Below, one piece after another: positions 51,491 to 60,456 of a stretch of 64,000 bases of DNA. This DNA comes from JAJCYK01 sp965224285. GTDB lineage: Bacteria > Bacteroidota > Bacteroidia > Cytophagales > Cyclobacteriaceae. The notes beneath the pieces are model-generated. The model had not been told where the DNA came from. It saw only the letters and a program-made list of their open reading frames with translations, and searched no databases. The position numbers and the translations under genes are program-made. How positions within the stretch are numbered: position 1 is the first letter of the stretch; each line of letters opens with the position of its first letter. Where the stretch lies: contig OZ245043.1 in the NCBI GenBank assembly GCA_965224285.1, positions 2,170,001 through 2,234,000 on the forward strand. Reading direction: 5' to 3'.

Positions 51491-52960
51491 ATGAGCCTGA
51501 TTGGACGTCAATCGATCAAATCAACCATTTACCTGTATCTGGGGGTGGTGGTGGGTTTTTTGTTGCGGGCGCAGCTCTTTCCCAACTTCCTGTCAGAAGC
51601 TGAGATTGGTATTTTGACCTTGATAGTAACCTATAGCTCTATCTTTGGACAAATAGCGTTATTGGGGTTTAACCACGGTACCATAAAATATTTTCCATTT
51701 TTTAGAAACAAAACCCTTGGGCATCACGGCTTTCTTGGCCTGTATTTTCTGGTAGCTCTGGGTGGGTTTCTCATCTTCCTGGCGGTTTATACCCTGGTGG
51801 GTAATTTTATGTTTGAGCCTGGGGATCTGTTTTTGGAGTACTATTACTTGTGTATTCCTCTAACCGCTGCATTATTGCTATTTCTGGTGCTCGACAATTA
51901 CAACACTGCTTTGTACAATGCCACTACCGGTTTGCTGTTACGAGAGGTGGTGCTGCGATTATTGATGCTGGGATTTTTCCTTTTTATAATTTTGGGAATT
52001 ATCAATTTTCAAACCTACGCCAGCCTGTATGTGGGCACCTATTCCATTATCGCCCTGCTCCTTTTGGGATTCATTGTGTGGCGAGGTGACTTTAATATAA
52101 AACTCTCCTCGCAGCTCTGGGATAGGGAAAAATTAAAAGGCATGGCCTCTATTAGTTTTTTTGGACTTCTCACGGGGTTGAATACCGTATTGATTCAACA
52201 AGTCAATAATATAATGGTGGATCAGTATTACGATGAGGCCATGACGGGGATTTATGCCACTAACTTTCTTTTCGCCACTTTGGTTTTACTCCCATCCAGA
52301 GGGCTCAACAAAATAGCGCCAACGATTATCTCCGATGCTTTTAAAAATCGTCAATTCGATGCTATCAACCGGCTCCAGTATAAAAGCACTATCAATCAAA
52401 TGGCCATTGCCATACTCATTTTACTAGGGATATATATCAATCTTCATAATGTGTACCGGATTTTACCAGAGTCCTATTCCATTGGACAATGGGTAATTAT
52501 TCTGACCGGGGTGGCCAATCTGGTGCAAATGGCGGGTGGGGTAAGCAGCGCCATCATCGGCTTTTCTGATTACTACAGGTATAATACCTACCTTTCCGTT
52601 TTACAGTTGTTATTACTGGTGGCTATTAACATTTGGCTGCTTCCCCTATGGGGAATAACCGGGGCTGCCCTGGCTACCTTATGGGCTATTTTAGGGCTAA
52701 ACCTGATAAAATTCCTGGTTCTTAAGCGAAAGTTCAATATTCAACCATACGGGAAAAAGCATTTTCTCATTATTATTATCGCATTGCTTTGCTTAGCATT
52801 GAACCTGCTTATACCCGAAATTGACCAGCTTATCCCCGATATTTTAATTCGCAGTACACTAGTTTCAGTGGTGTTTATCGCACTATGCTTTTTTTTAAAA
52901 ATTTCCCGGGAAATAAACCAGATGCTGATTAAAACGTTGGAAAAGTTGAGAATCCGATAA
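51491..52960 (+). CDS. Wzx-like polysaccharide flippase
   Basis: 489 residues with about 13-14 hydrophobic segments. The beginning MSLIGRQSIKSTIYLYLGVVVGFLLRAQLFPNFLSEAEIGIL and the repeated short loops are typical of MATE/MOP oligosaccharide flippases that move undecaprenyl-linked repeat units across the inner membrane. The mid part (LLTGLNTVLIQQVNNIMVDQYYDEAMTGIY, then QMAGGVSSAIIGFSDYYR) fits Wzx. It starts 12 bases after the HAD phosphatase and is the last gene of the glycan locus; pfkA follows with its own candidate promoter. No Wzy polymerase is evident in the locus, so polymerisation may occur elsewhere or not at all. Confidence 0.88.
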   Translation: MSLIGRQSIKSTIYLYLGVVVGFLLRAQLFPNFLSEAEIGILTLIVTYSSIFGQIALLGFNHGTIKYFPFFRNKTLGHHGFLGLYFLVALGGFLIFLAVYTLVGNFMFEPGDLFLEYYYLCIPLTAALLLFLVLDNYNTALYNATTGLLLREVVLRLLMLGFFLFIILGIINFQTYASLYVGTYSIIALLLLGFIVWRGDFNIKLSSQLWDREKLKGMASISFFGLLTGLNTVLIQQVNNIMVDQYYDEAMTGIYATNFLFATLVLLPSRGLNKIAPTIISDAFKNRQFDAINRLQYKSTINQMAIAILILLGIYINLHNVYRILPESYSIGQWVIILTGVANLVQMAGGVSSAIIGFSDYYRYNTYLSVLQLLLLVAINIWLLPLWGITGAALATLWAILGLNLIKFLVLKRKFNIQPYGKKHFLIIIIALLCLALNLLIPEIDQLIPDILIRSTLVSVVFIALCFFLKISREINQMLIKTLEKLRIR

Positions 52961-52976
52961 TTAATTAATTACTTTG
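52946..52976 (+). promoter_or_regulatory. Candidate pfkA promoter
   Basis: TTG (52946-52948), 20 bases, TTACTTTG (52969-52976; 7 of 8 matches to TAnnTTTG), 22 bases before the pfkA ATG at 52999. It overlaps the 3' end of the flippase gene. Confidence 0.45.
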
Positions 52977-52998
52977 GCTGGCTTTTTTATCGCCTCAC

Positions 52999-53970
52999 AT
53001 GAAACGGGTTGCAGTGTATACGTCGGGAGGAGATGCACCGGGAATGAACCCCTGCATTAGGGCTGTAGTCCGGGGTGCTATCTACCATGGTGTAGAGATC
53101 TATGGTATTCGCTATGGTTACAGTGGCATGATCAAAGGAGATATCCAGAAACTCACCTCCTATTCCGTCAGTAATATTATCCAAAAAGGTGGTACTATCT
53201 TGAAGTCAGCCCGCTGCGATGAATTCAAAACTCACGAAGGTCGTCAAAAAGCTTATGATTCTCTACAGAAACATGGTATTGAAGGATTGGTATGCATTGG
53301 TGGTGACGGCTCCTTCACCGGGGCAAAAATATTTTTTGAAGAGTTTGGGGTCCCAACGGTAGGAGCTCCAGGAACCATCGACAATGATATTTACGGCACT
53401 GATTTTACCATTGGGTTTGATACCGCCGTCAATACTGCCATTGAAGCTATCGACAAGATCCGGGATACCGCAGATTCTCATGACCGCATTTTCTTTGTAG
53501 AAGTAATGGGTCGTGATTCAGGCTACATTGCTATCCGCTCGGGGATCTGTGGAGGGGCTGAAATGGTTTTAGTCCCAGAAACCTCCACTTCCGTTGAGGA
53601 GATGATCGACACCCTGAAGAAAGGAAAAAGCCGGTCTAAAACGTCTAGTATTGTGGTGGTGGCTGAAGGGGAAGAAATGGGTGGCGCTATAGAACTGGCA
53701 GAACTAGCCCGGAAGGCTATGAGTGACGCGGATATCCGGGTTGCGACCCTTGGTCATATTCAAAGAGGAGGTGCCCCATCTGCCAAGGACCGTATTCTGG
53801 CCAGTCGCATGGGATTAAGCGCTATTGAGGGATTACTTAATGGTCGTAAAAATGTTATGGCTGGAGTCATGAAAGACGAGCTGGTATATACCCCTTTTGA
53901 ACATGCCATTACTATCGAAAAAAGCCTTAGCCCTGACTTGCTCAGAATGGTGCAAATTTTTAATACTTGA
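52999..53970 (+). CDS. pfkA: 6-phosphofructokinase (ATP-dependent)
   Basis: 323 residues. Glycine-rich ATP loop SGGDAPGMNPCIRAV (residues 9-23), GYSGM, the TILKSARCDEF segment, GGDGS (about 97-101), catalytic PGTIDNDIYGTDFTIGFDTA (about 119-138) and EVMGRDSGYIA (about 170-180). Gly104-type residue in GGDGSFTG marks ATP rather than PPi use. It phosphorylates fructose 6-phosphate in glycolysis. Its stop and that of the convergent miaA gene overlap by 11 bases. Confidence 0.96.
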   Translation: MKRVAVYTSGGDAPGMNPCIRAVVRGAIYHGVEIYGIRYGYSGMIKGDIQKLTSYSVSNIIQKGGTILKSARCDEFKTHEGRQKAYDSLQKHGIEGLVCIGGDGSFTGAKIFFEEFGVPTVGAPGTIDNDIYGTDFTIGFDTAVNTAIEAIDKIRDTADSHDRIFFVEVMGRDSGYIAIRSGICGGAEMVLVPETSTSVEEMIDTLKKGKSRSKTSSIVVVAEGEEMGGAIELAELARKAMSDADIRVATLGHIQRGGAPSAKDRILASRMGLSAIEGLLNGRKNVMAGVMKDELVYTPFEHAITIEKSLSPDLLRMVQIFNT

Positions 53971-54880
53971 TCCCACTTAAACTATAGTCCCGTACTGCAG
54001 CATAATCATCAGCATCAATCCACATTAATTCCCCATCATTCCTCATCCAGGTAAGTTGTCTCTTGGCATAGCGCCGACTATTGCGATTCAGTAACCTGAT
54101 AGTTTCCGTTCGGTCAATCTGACCCTCCAAAAACTTAAAAATCTCCTGATATCCTACAGTCTGCAACGGAATCAAATGCCGGTGGGGATATAAATTCTCT
54201 GCTTCCTCGAATAAACCATCGGCGATCATAGCAGCCATACGGTCCTCAATTCTCTGATAAAGTTGTACCCTCTCCCTATACAAGCCAATTTTTATAATTT
54301 CGAAATACCGTTCCTGTGGCAGGTTTTGACGAAAATCGGAAAAAGGCTTACCGGAACTCAAACATACTTCTAAGGCCCGGATCACCCTGCGGTGATTGGC
54401 TCGATCCACTGTTTCATAGTATTGTGGATCCAACAGCTTCAATTGGGTCAGTAAGTGGTCTAGCCCTTTTTCTTCCCAACTTTCTTGCAACTGAGATCGG
54501 ATCTCAGGTGAAATACTCGGCATGGGATCAAAACCCTTACAGACTGCATCTATATACAAGCCGGATCCCCCGGTCATAACGCAATGATCATGCTCGGCAT
54601 AAACTTGCCCCAGGATATTTAATGCATACTGCTCGAAATCCGCGGCAGAAACAGGTTCGAATATACTGTGAGAATCAATAAAATAGTGTGGTACCTGCCG
54701 CCGCTGCTCCGGGGTGGGTTTGGCCGTTGCAATGCCCAATTCGCGATAACATTGACGGGCATCAGCGGACAGTATCGGGCAATTTAGAAGTCCCGCCAAT
54801 TTAAGGCTTATATCCGTCTTGCCAACTGCTGTCGGGCCTGTAATAACCACCAGTGTTTTAGTTGTTGATGGCTGCGTCAT
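53960..54880 (-). CDS. miaA: tRNA dimethylallyltransferase
   Basis: 306 residues. P-loop GPTAVGKTDIS (about 15-25), the SADARQCYRELGIATAKPT segment (residues about 39-57, with the DMAPP/tRNA site), TGGSGLYIDAVC (about 103-114) and the C-terminal RNSRRYAKRQLTWMR helix. It adds the isopentenyl group to A37 of tRNAs that read UNN codons. Genes of this kind are often near hfq or mutL; here it is alone and convergent with pfkA. Confidence 0.96.
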   Translation of the reverse strand: MTQPSTTKTLVVITGPTAVGKTDISLKLAGLLNCPILSADARQCYRELGIATAKPTPEQRRQVPHYFIDSHSIFEPVSAADFEQYALNILGQVYAEHDHCVMTGGSGLYIDAVCKGFDPMPSISPEIRSQLQESWEEKGLDHLLTQLKLLDPQYYETVDRANHRRVIRALEVCLSSGKPFSDFRQNLPQERYFEIIKIGLYRERVQLYQRIEDRMAAMIADGLFEEAENLYPHRHLIPLQTVGYQEIFKFLEGQIDRTETIRLLNRNSRRYAKRQLTWMRNDGELMWIDADDYAAVRDYSLSGIKY

Positions 54881-55007
54881 TGTTGTGTTTTGAGTTAAAT
54901 ATATGGTAAATTTAAACTACTGCATTATGGCTGCAGTTGATCCGAAGCTATTTTTTTTACTCGATATCACCGGCCTACAAGCACCATGTAGCCTCTAACC
55001 GTACATT

Positions 55008-58000
55008 ATGAAACTTGAGCAAGCGGATAAAAAGGCGCTGATAAAGGAAGTCCGAAGACTGCGTAAAATCGTTTCGGATTTGAGTAGCATGAAGGTCGAA
55101 CAAAGTTTCAAAACCTTGGCCAACTATAGCCCCTTGATGCTTCGTATGTATGGGGCGGATGATCAACTATATTTTTGCAGCAAAAGATGGTTAACCTTTC
55201 GCGGTAAAAGTCTGGATCAGGAAATGCAGGGGACCTGGAAAGAAGACCTTCACCCAGATGATAAAGATCAATTCCTAAAGACCGTAGAGGAACAACAACG
55301 CCTGCAGAAAAGATACGAGTACTCTTATCGTATTCTCAATGCTGAGGGAAGATATCGCTGGATCTCCGACACCGCTGAGCCCACCGTAAATCAAATGGGA
55401 AAGTATATGGGTTATATGGTCACCAGCCTGGATATCACTGAAAAAAGACTGAACGATCAACAGAAAAATGCCGAACAGGCACGGATTGAGTCTTTGAAAA
55501 ACATCCAGGCTGCCTTGGATAATACGCAGTTTTTTGCGGTAACTGCCAGTGTTGAAGGGAAGATATCCTTTTGCAACCAAGCCCTGTGCCGGGCAACCGG
55601 TTATAAACGATCAGAAGTTATCGGAAGTAATGCCTTTGACCTGTTCCTACCCGCTGAAAAGAAGCAAATATATTTAGGTCTATTCAGCGAATTGATCTAC
55701 CACGGCAAATATCCTGAAGATATGCAGGACAGGATCTTGAGTAAGAAGCAAAAGTGGATCTACATACGTTATATAACCATCATTCTAAATGACCCTCATG
55801 ATCCAGCCAGCGGCATCACCTTGGTAGCTGAGGATATCACCGAGAAGCACCGAGTGGCTCTTGAGCTTAAACGGTCTAATTCCACCCTACAGGACTTGTT
55901 TGACAATGCCCATGATCTGATTCAGGTTTTCAACCTGGAAGGCGAATTTAAGTTCGTCAATCAATCCTGGAAAGACAAAATTGGGTATTCCACTACAGAA
56001 CTTAAAAAGTTACGCTTCTATGATATCGTACATCCCGATTATCGGGTTCACACGGAAAATCTGCTTAAACACTTGTCCCATTCAGAGGGTTCAAGCAAGT
56101 TGGAAACAGTTATAGTCTCCAAGGATCAGCAGAACATCTTCCTGTCAGGGAGTATCACTTGTAGCTATGAAAATGGACAACCAAAGGAGTTTCGCACCAT
56201 CTTGCACGATATTACCGACCGGGTACGAACCGAGAAAATTAGGAATCTTTATTATACCATTGCCAATCAAACTATTCACAGTGATCACTTTTCGGATTTA
56301 TACCAAAATATCCACAATGAATTAAACAACTTTCTGGATGCAAAGAACTTTTATTTCGCCATTCTCAAGAATCAACGGCTGACTTTTCCCTTTTTCGTTC
56401 TGAATAATGAAGTCCAGGATTACAGTGGTCAAGGAATTGAACGTCAGCTGGCCGAATATGCCTTGAAGGAAAACAGATCCTTAATAATCAAGCAGCAGGA
56501 ATTTAAGCACCTAATTGAGAAAGGTATAATACCAGATACCGATCACCTGCCCAGTGTTTGGCTGGGAGCGCCATTGACCCTGGAACATCGAACTATTGGG
56601 TTGATCGCGTTAACCTCTTACCGCAATACTCCGGCTTTTGATCGTACGGATCTGGAATTGCTGGACTTTATGTCCGGGCAGATTGCCCTGGCCATTGACC
56701 GCAAGCGTACTGAAGAAAAAGTCAATAATCAAACGGCCAGATTGAATGCTATTTTTGAAAGCAGCTCCCATTTGATTTGGTCGATAAACAAAAACTATGA
56801 ATTCACCAGTTTTAACCAGAATTATTCCAATATTATCAATAAGTATCTGGGTACTAGGCCCAGGCCAAATCAACAGCTTAACATAAATACAAACCTTCCA
56901 GCCAGCAAGTCAAACAATCAGTTTTGGATTGAGAAGTACCAAAAGGTTTTTGAAGGGGAAAATCAACATTTTGAAACCAGCTTTAAAGGGGAATTTGGCA
57001 GCGAGATCTGGTTGGATATATATCTCAATCCAATATATAGTCCTGACGGATCAGTGAAGGAGATTTCTGGCATTGCACATGACGTTACCGATAAGAAAAG
57101 ATCCGGCCTGGCATTGAGGGAAAGCGAAGAAAAATTCAGGAATATATTTGAATCATTTCAGGACCTTTACTTCAAATGCAATCTTAAAGGATCTATACTA
57201 ATGGTGAGTCCCTCAATCCGTGAGATGACCGGATACGATCAGGATGAGGTGTTGGAAAAAAATATTACTAACTACTATCTATATACCCCGAAAACTAAGG
57301 ACCTGATCCGACAGCTGGTCAAAAATCAAAGCGTTAGAAACTTTGAGGCTTCCTTAGTGAGAAAGGATGGCAAAATCATCCAGGGTATATGCAACGTTCG
57401 TCTAAAGGACAATAATGATAATCTGGAGATCGAGGGAGTTGTACGGGATATCACCCAACTCAAAGAAACCAATGAGCAACTTATGCAGGCCAAGGAAGTG
57501 GCGGAACGATCGTTGAAGATCAAAGAGAAATTCCTGGCCAACATGAGCCATGAAATCAGGACGCCTATGAACGGGATCATTGGTATGGTTGATCTGCTCA
57601 GCAGCACTGCTCTTCAACCTGAGCAGAGCGGATATCTGGATACTATTAAGAAATCATCGGAATTATTACTGGAAATTCTTAATGATATACTGGATCTGTC
57701 AAAGATAGAAGCGGGAAAAATGGTATTGAGAACCTCAGCTGTCGAGCTCCGACAAGTGGTAGGTAAGCTCTATGCTCTGTTTTCTCAGCAAGCTACCAAT
57801 CACCGTATTAATTTGGCCTACCATATACACCCGAGGTTGCCTGAATATGTGGAAGTCGATGAAACACGTTTGATGCAGATTATTTCTAATTTGATATCTA
57901 ACGCTATTAAATTTACCAAAGACGGAGGCAGTATACATCTCAGTATGAAGCCTCAATTCAAATATGATCGCACCCATGTGATCAAAGTGGAAGTGCGTGA

Positions 58001-59030
58001 TACCGGCATAGGTATTGCCAAAGAGCATCTGGGAAGCTTATTTAAAAGCTTTAGCCAGGTGGATGATTCTTCCACCAAATCATTCGGCGGTACCGGTTTG
58101 GGGTTGCGCATATCTAAGGAGTTATCCCAACTGATGAATGGTAATATCGGAGTGTACAGTACCCCTAACCTGGGAAGTACATTTTGGTTTACCTTCGAAG
58201 CTCAGGAAACTACCAAGGAAGCGGTAGAGGACCAGCCGGAGCCCGTTGATATAACCTCCCATGTCTTTTCTGACCAGCAGCCCTTCATCTTACTGGTAGA
58301 TGACAATAAAGTAAATCTGCAAGTGGCCGGTGAAATCCTAAAAACCAGTGGATGCGTTATCGAAACCGCCACCAATGGCCGGGAAGCCATAAACATGATA
58401 GTGCAGAAACGCTATGACCTGGTTTTTATGGATATCCAAATGCCCGAAATGGATGGGGTAACCGCTACACAGGAACTCAAAAAAATGAAGCTTGATTACC
58501 TCCCTCCTATTGTGGCTATGACCGCCTACAGCATGGGACCTGACCGCCAACGATTCTTAAGCCAAGGCCTGGATGACTATATGGCAAAGCCCATCAAAGG
58601 GGTGAATCTGATCAATACAGTGAAGAAATGGGTGAACGGTACCGCCGTTCCCGAAATAAAAGAGCCTGATAAGATCGAAACTGAAATGATCATTAATAAA
58701 GAAATCATCGCCCAACTATCCAAGTACAGCGGTCCGGAAATGGTGATGGATATTTTATTGGATTTTGAAAAAGAGGCCACCGAACAAATAGCTAACAGTT
58801 TAATAGCGGCCGCAGAAGAAGATTACCAATGCATATTGACCAACTTGCATACTTTAAAAGGTAACGCCGCCACCCTGGGAGTAGAAAAAGTAGCATCAGC
58901 TGCCAAAAGAATTGAAGAGGATGTTAAAACTGAAGAATATTCAGAAATTGAGGCTAATTTGAAGGAATTGAATAAATTCTTTAAAGAATTTCAAAATAAT
59001 TATCGCGAAATTCTAAATTTAAGGACCTAA
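55008..59030 (+). CDS. Hybrid sensor histidine kinase with five PAS, GAF, REC and Hpt domains
   Basis: 1340 residues and no signal peptide or transmembrane segments, so a cytoplasmic kinase. Order: PAS (about 30-145), PAS (166-281), PAS (294-410), GAF (411-571), PAS (579-697), PAS (710-821), HisKA with MSHEIRTPMNG and phosphorylated His848, HATPase (about 950-1065, N-box NLISNAIKF, GTGLGLRI), REC with Asp1142 in LVFMDIQMPEMDG (1093-1215), and a C-terminal Hpt with His1281 in LHTLKGNAATLG. All phosphorelay sites are intact. A separate response regulator (59043) follows 12 bases later, the likely final receiver. The signal is unknown. Confidence 0.92.
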   Translation: MKLEQADKKALIKEVRRLRKIVSDLSSMKVEQSFKTLANYSPLMLRMYGADDQLYFCSKRWLTFRGKSLDQEMQGTWKEDLHPDDKDQFLKTVEEQQRLQKRYEYSYRILNAEGRYRWISDTAEPTVNQMGKYMGYMVTSLDITEKRLNDQQKNAEQARIESLKNIQAALDNTQFFAVTASVEGKISFCNQALCRATGYKRSEVIGSNAFDLFLPAEKKQIYLGLFSELIYHGKYPEDMQDRILSKKQKWIYIRYITIILNDPHDPASGITLVAEDITEKHRVALELKRSNSTLQDLFDNAHDLIQVFNLEGEFKFVNQSWKDKIGYSTTELKKLRFYDIVHPDYRVHTENLLKHLSHSEGSSKLETVIVSKDQQNIFLSGSITCSYENGQPKEFRTILHDITDRVRTEKIRNLYYTIANQTIHSDHFSDLYQNIHNELNNFLDAKNFYFAILKNQRLTFPFFVLNNEVQDYSGQGIERQLAEYALKENRSLIIKQQEFKHLIEKGIIPDTDHLPSVWLGAPLTLEHRTIGLIALTSYRNTPAFDRTDLELLDFMSGQIALAIDRKRTEEKVNNQTARLNAIFESSSHLIWSINKNYEFTSFNQNYSNIINKYLGTRPRPNQQLNINTNLPASKSNNQFWIEKYQKVFEGENQHFETSFKGEFGSEIWLDIYLNPIYSPDGSVKEISGIAHDVTDKKRSGLALRESEEKFRNIFESFQDLYFKCNLKGSILMVSPSIREMTGYDQDEVLEKNITNYYLYTPKTKDLIRQLVKNQSVRNFEASLVRKDGKIIQGICNVRLKDNNDNLEIEGVVRDITQLKETNEQLMQAKEVAERSLKIKEKFLANMSHEIRTPMNGIIGMVDLLSSTALQPEQSGYLDTIKKSSELLLEILNDILDLSKIEAGKMVLRTSAVELRQVVGKLYALFSQQATNHRINLAYHIHPRLPEYVEVDETRLMQIISNLISNAIKFTKDGGSIHLSMKPQFKYDRTHVIKVEVRDTGIGIAKEHLGSLFKSFSQVDDSSTKSFGGTGLGLRISKELSQLMNGNIGVYSTPNLGSTFWFTFEAQETTKEAVEDQPEPVDITSHVFSDQQPFILLVDDNKVNLQVAGEILKTSGCVIETATNGREAINMIVQKRYDLVFMDIQMPEMDGVTATQELKKMKLDYLPPIVAMTAYSMGPDRQRFLSQGLDDYMAKPIKGVNLINTVKKWVNGTAVPEIKEPDKIETEMIINKEIIAQLSKYSGPEMVMDILLDFEKEATEQIANSLIAAAEEDYQCILTNLHTLKGNAATLGVEKVASAAKRIEEDVKTEEYSEIEANLKELNKFFKEFQNNYREILNLRT

Positions 59031-59042
59031 ACTTACAAATCC

Positions 59043-59414
59043 ATGCCCAAAAAAGTCCTGGTGGCCGAAGATAGTTCGGTGATCCAAAACCTAACTAAAA
59101 AAATCCTGCAGATGCAGAACTACCAGATTCACTCCGTCAAGAACGGGCAACAAGTGCTGGACGCTTTGCAGGATACCCAATACGATATCATATTGATGGA
59201 TATCAACATGCCCATAATGGATGGAATGGAATGCTCGCGTAACATCAGGGCATTAGAGGATCCTCAAAAAGCCCAAATACCCATTATTGCTATAACCGGT
59301 AACGCACCTAACTACACCATAGAAGATTTCAAGGAGGCAGGAATAAATGACTATTTGCCCAAACCGCTCAACTTTGACACCCTGGTAGAAACCGTGAAAA
59401 AATACACCCAATAA
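59043..59414 (+). CDS. Stand-alone response regulator receiver (CheY-like)
   Basis: 123 residues, a single REC domain: VLVAEDSSVIQNL (acidic pair Glu9-Asp10), phosphoacceptor Asp53 in IILMDINMPIMDG, Thr in AITGNAP (about 82-87), Lys in YLPKPL (about 108-111). No output domain. It lies 12 bases behind the hybrid kinase, so it probably takes phosphate from that kinase's Hpt His1281 and works as a phosphate shuttle or as a protein-interaction switch. A DNA-binding effect would have to be indirect. Confidence 0.92.
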   Translation: MPKKVLVAEDSSVIQNLTKKILQMQNYQIHSVKNGQQVLDALQDTQYDIILMDINMPIMDGMECSRNIRALEDPQKAQIPIIAITGNAPNYTIEDFKEAGINDYLPKPLNFDTLVETVKKYTQ

Positions 59415-59420
59415 AGATTA

Positions 59421-59696
59421 ATGGAGGTACGATATACCAAGCATTTTCTATCCAAACTGGAAAACATTTTCCAAGAGTCAGAATATCAGCTGCGGTATGA
59501 GAAAGGATCGTTCAAATCCGGATACTGTATCCTGAATGACCGGAAAATGGCGGTTATCAATAAATACTATACCACCGAAGGAAAGATAAACTGTCTTATA
59601 GATATTCTAAAAAACCTGTCGCTGGATAACCATAAGTTGAGCAGCAAGAACAAAGAGCTATATCAAAGCCTCTTACAAACTACCATTGAACTTTGA
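59421..59696 (+). CDS. Conserved-looking small protein, unknown function
   Basis: 91 residues. MEVRYTKHFLSKLENIFQESEYQLRYEKGSFKSGYCILNDRKMAVINKYYTTEGKINCLIDIL: an alpha-beta mix with a KxGxFKSGYC-like turn, then a C-terminal helix with repeats of Leu and Lys. A similar short protein is commonly seen near this MBL gene in Bacteroidota, but I do not recognise its fold or function. It starts 6 bases after the response regulator and its stop overlaps the TTG start of the hydrolase (TTGA). It may take part in the signalling unit or in the hydrolase unit. Confidence 0.7.
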   Translation: MEVRYTKHFLSKLENIFQESEYQLRYEKGSFKSGYCILNDRKMAVINKYYTTEGKINCLIDILKNLSLDNHKLSSKNKELYQSLLQTTIEL

Positions 59697-60454
59697 GAAT
59701 TACCTTCCTCGGCACCGGTACCTCTCAGGGCATTCCGGTAATTGCCTGTAATTGTCAGGTATGTTCCTCTATCGATTTCCGTGACAAAAGATTAAGAACT
59801 TCCTTACACATCCAAAGTGCGGATACCAGCGTAGTTATCGATAGCGGCCCTGACTTTAGGCAGCAAATGCTGACCTCAGGAATTAAAAGTTTAAGTGCGG
59901 TCATATTTACCCATGAGCATAAAGACCACGTAGCCGGTCTGGATGATATTCGGGCATTTAACTTCCGTCAAAAATCCGCAGTACCCATATATGCACACTC
60001 CCGGGTGATGAGGCACTTAAAACAGGAGTTTCCCTATATTTTTGCCGATCAAAAGTATCCCGGTGTCCCCAGCGTAAAATTAGTAGAGATTGATCAGGGT
60101 CTCTTCCATATCAACCACCTGCCGTTCCAGCCTATAGAGGTAATGCATTACAAGCTTCCTGTGTTGGGATTCAGGATTGAAGATTTCACTTATATCACCG
60201 ATGCTAATCACATCGCAGAGGCAGAAATGGAGAAAATTCAAGGAACCAGTATTCTGGTGCTAAATGCCTTGCAACAGAAGCCGCATATTTCGCATTTTAA
60301 CCTGGAAGAGGCTATCCAATTGGTAGATGAAATACAACCGGATCAAGCATACTTCACGCATATCAGCCACCACCTGGGTCTGCATCGGGAGATCAATAAG
60401 CAACTACCGGCCAACATCAATCTGGCCTTTGACGGGCTCACCTTAACCCTTTAG
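59693..60454 (+). CDS. PhnP-like metallo-beta-lactamase-fold hydrolase
   Basis: 253 residues from a TTG start overlapping the previous stop. Motifs: LGTGTSQGIP (5-14), a Cys cluster C19-N-C21-Q-V-C24 (as the structural zinc knuckle of PhnP), HEHKDH (His74, His76, Asp78, His79), Asp at about 163-167 in YITDANHI, and a final His in HISHHLG. These place it with PhnP/RNase Z-like phosphodiesterases that use two metals; the substrate in Bacteroidota is unknown. It is co-transcribed with the two-component genes and is followed 3 bases later by the NFACT gene. Confidence 0.9.
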   Translation: MRITFLGTGTSQGIPVIACNCQVCSSIDFRDKRLRTSLHIQSADTSVVIDSGPDFRQQMLTSGIKSLSAVIFTHEHKDHVAGLDDIRAFNFRQKSAVPIYAHSRVMRHLKQEFPYIFADQKYPGVPSVKLVEIDQGLFHINHLPFQPIEVMHYKLPVLGFRIEDFTYITDANHIAEAEMEKIQGTSILVLNALQQKPHISHFNLEEAIQLVDEIQPDQAYFTHISHHLGLHREINKQLPANINLAFDGLTLTL

Positions 60455-60456
60455 TT

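Noticed and set aside
52999..53970. pfkA as a member of the glycan operon
   Set aside because: It follows the flippase by 38 bases in the same direction, but it is a core glycolytic gene with its own candidate promoter, so the link is likely positional.
54919..54937. ACTGCA/TGCAGT dyad between miaA and the hybrid kinase gene
   Set aside because: Six-base arms over 19 bases in an AT-rich region; no supporting features.
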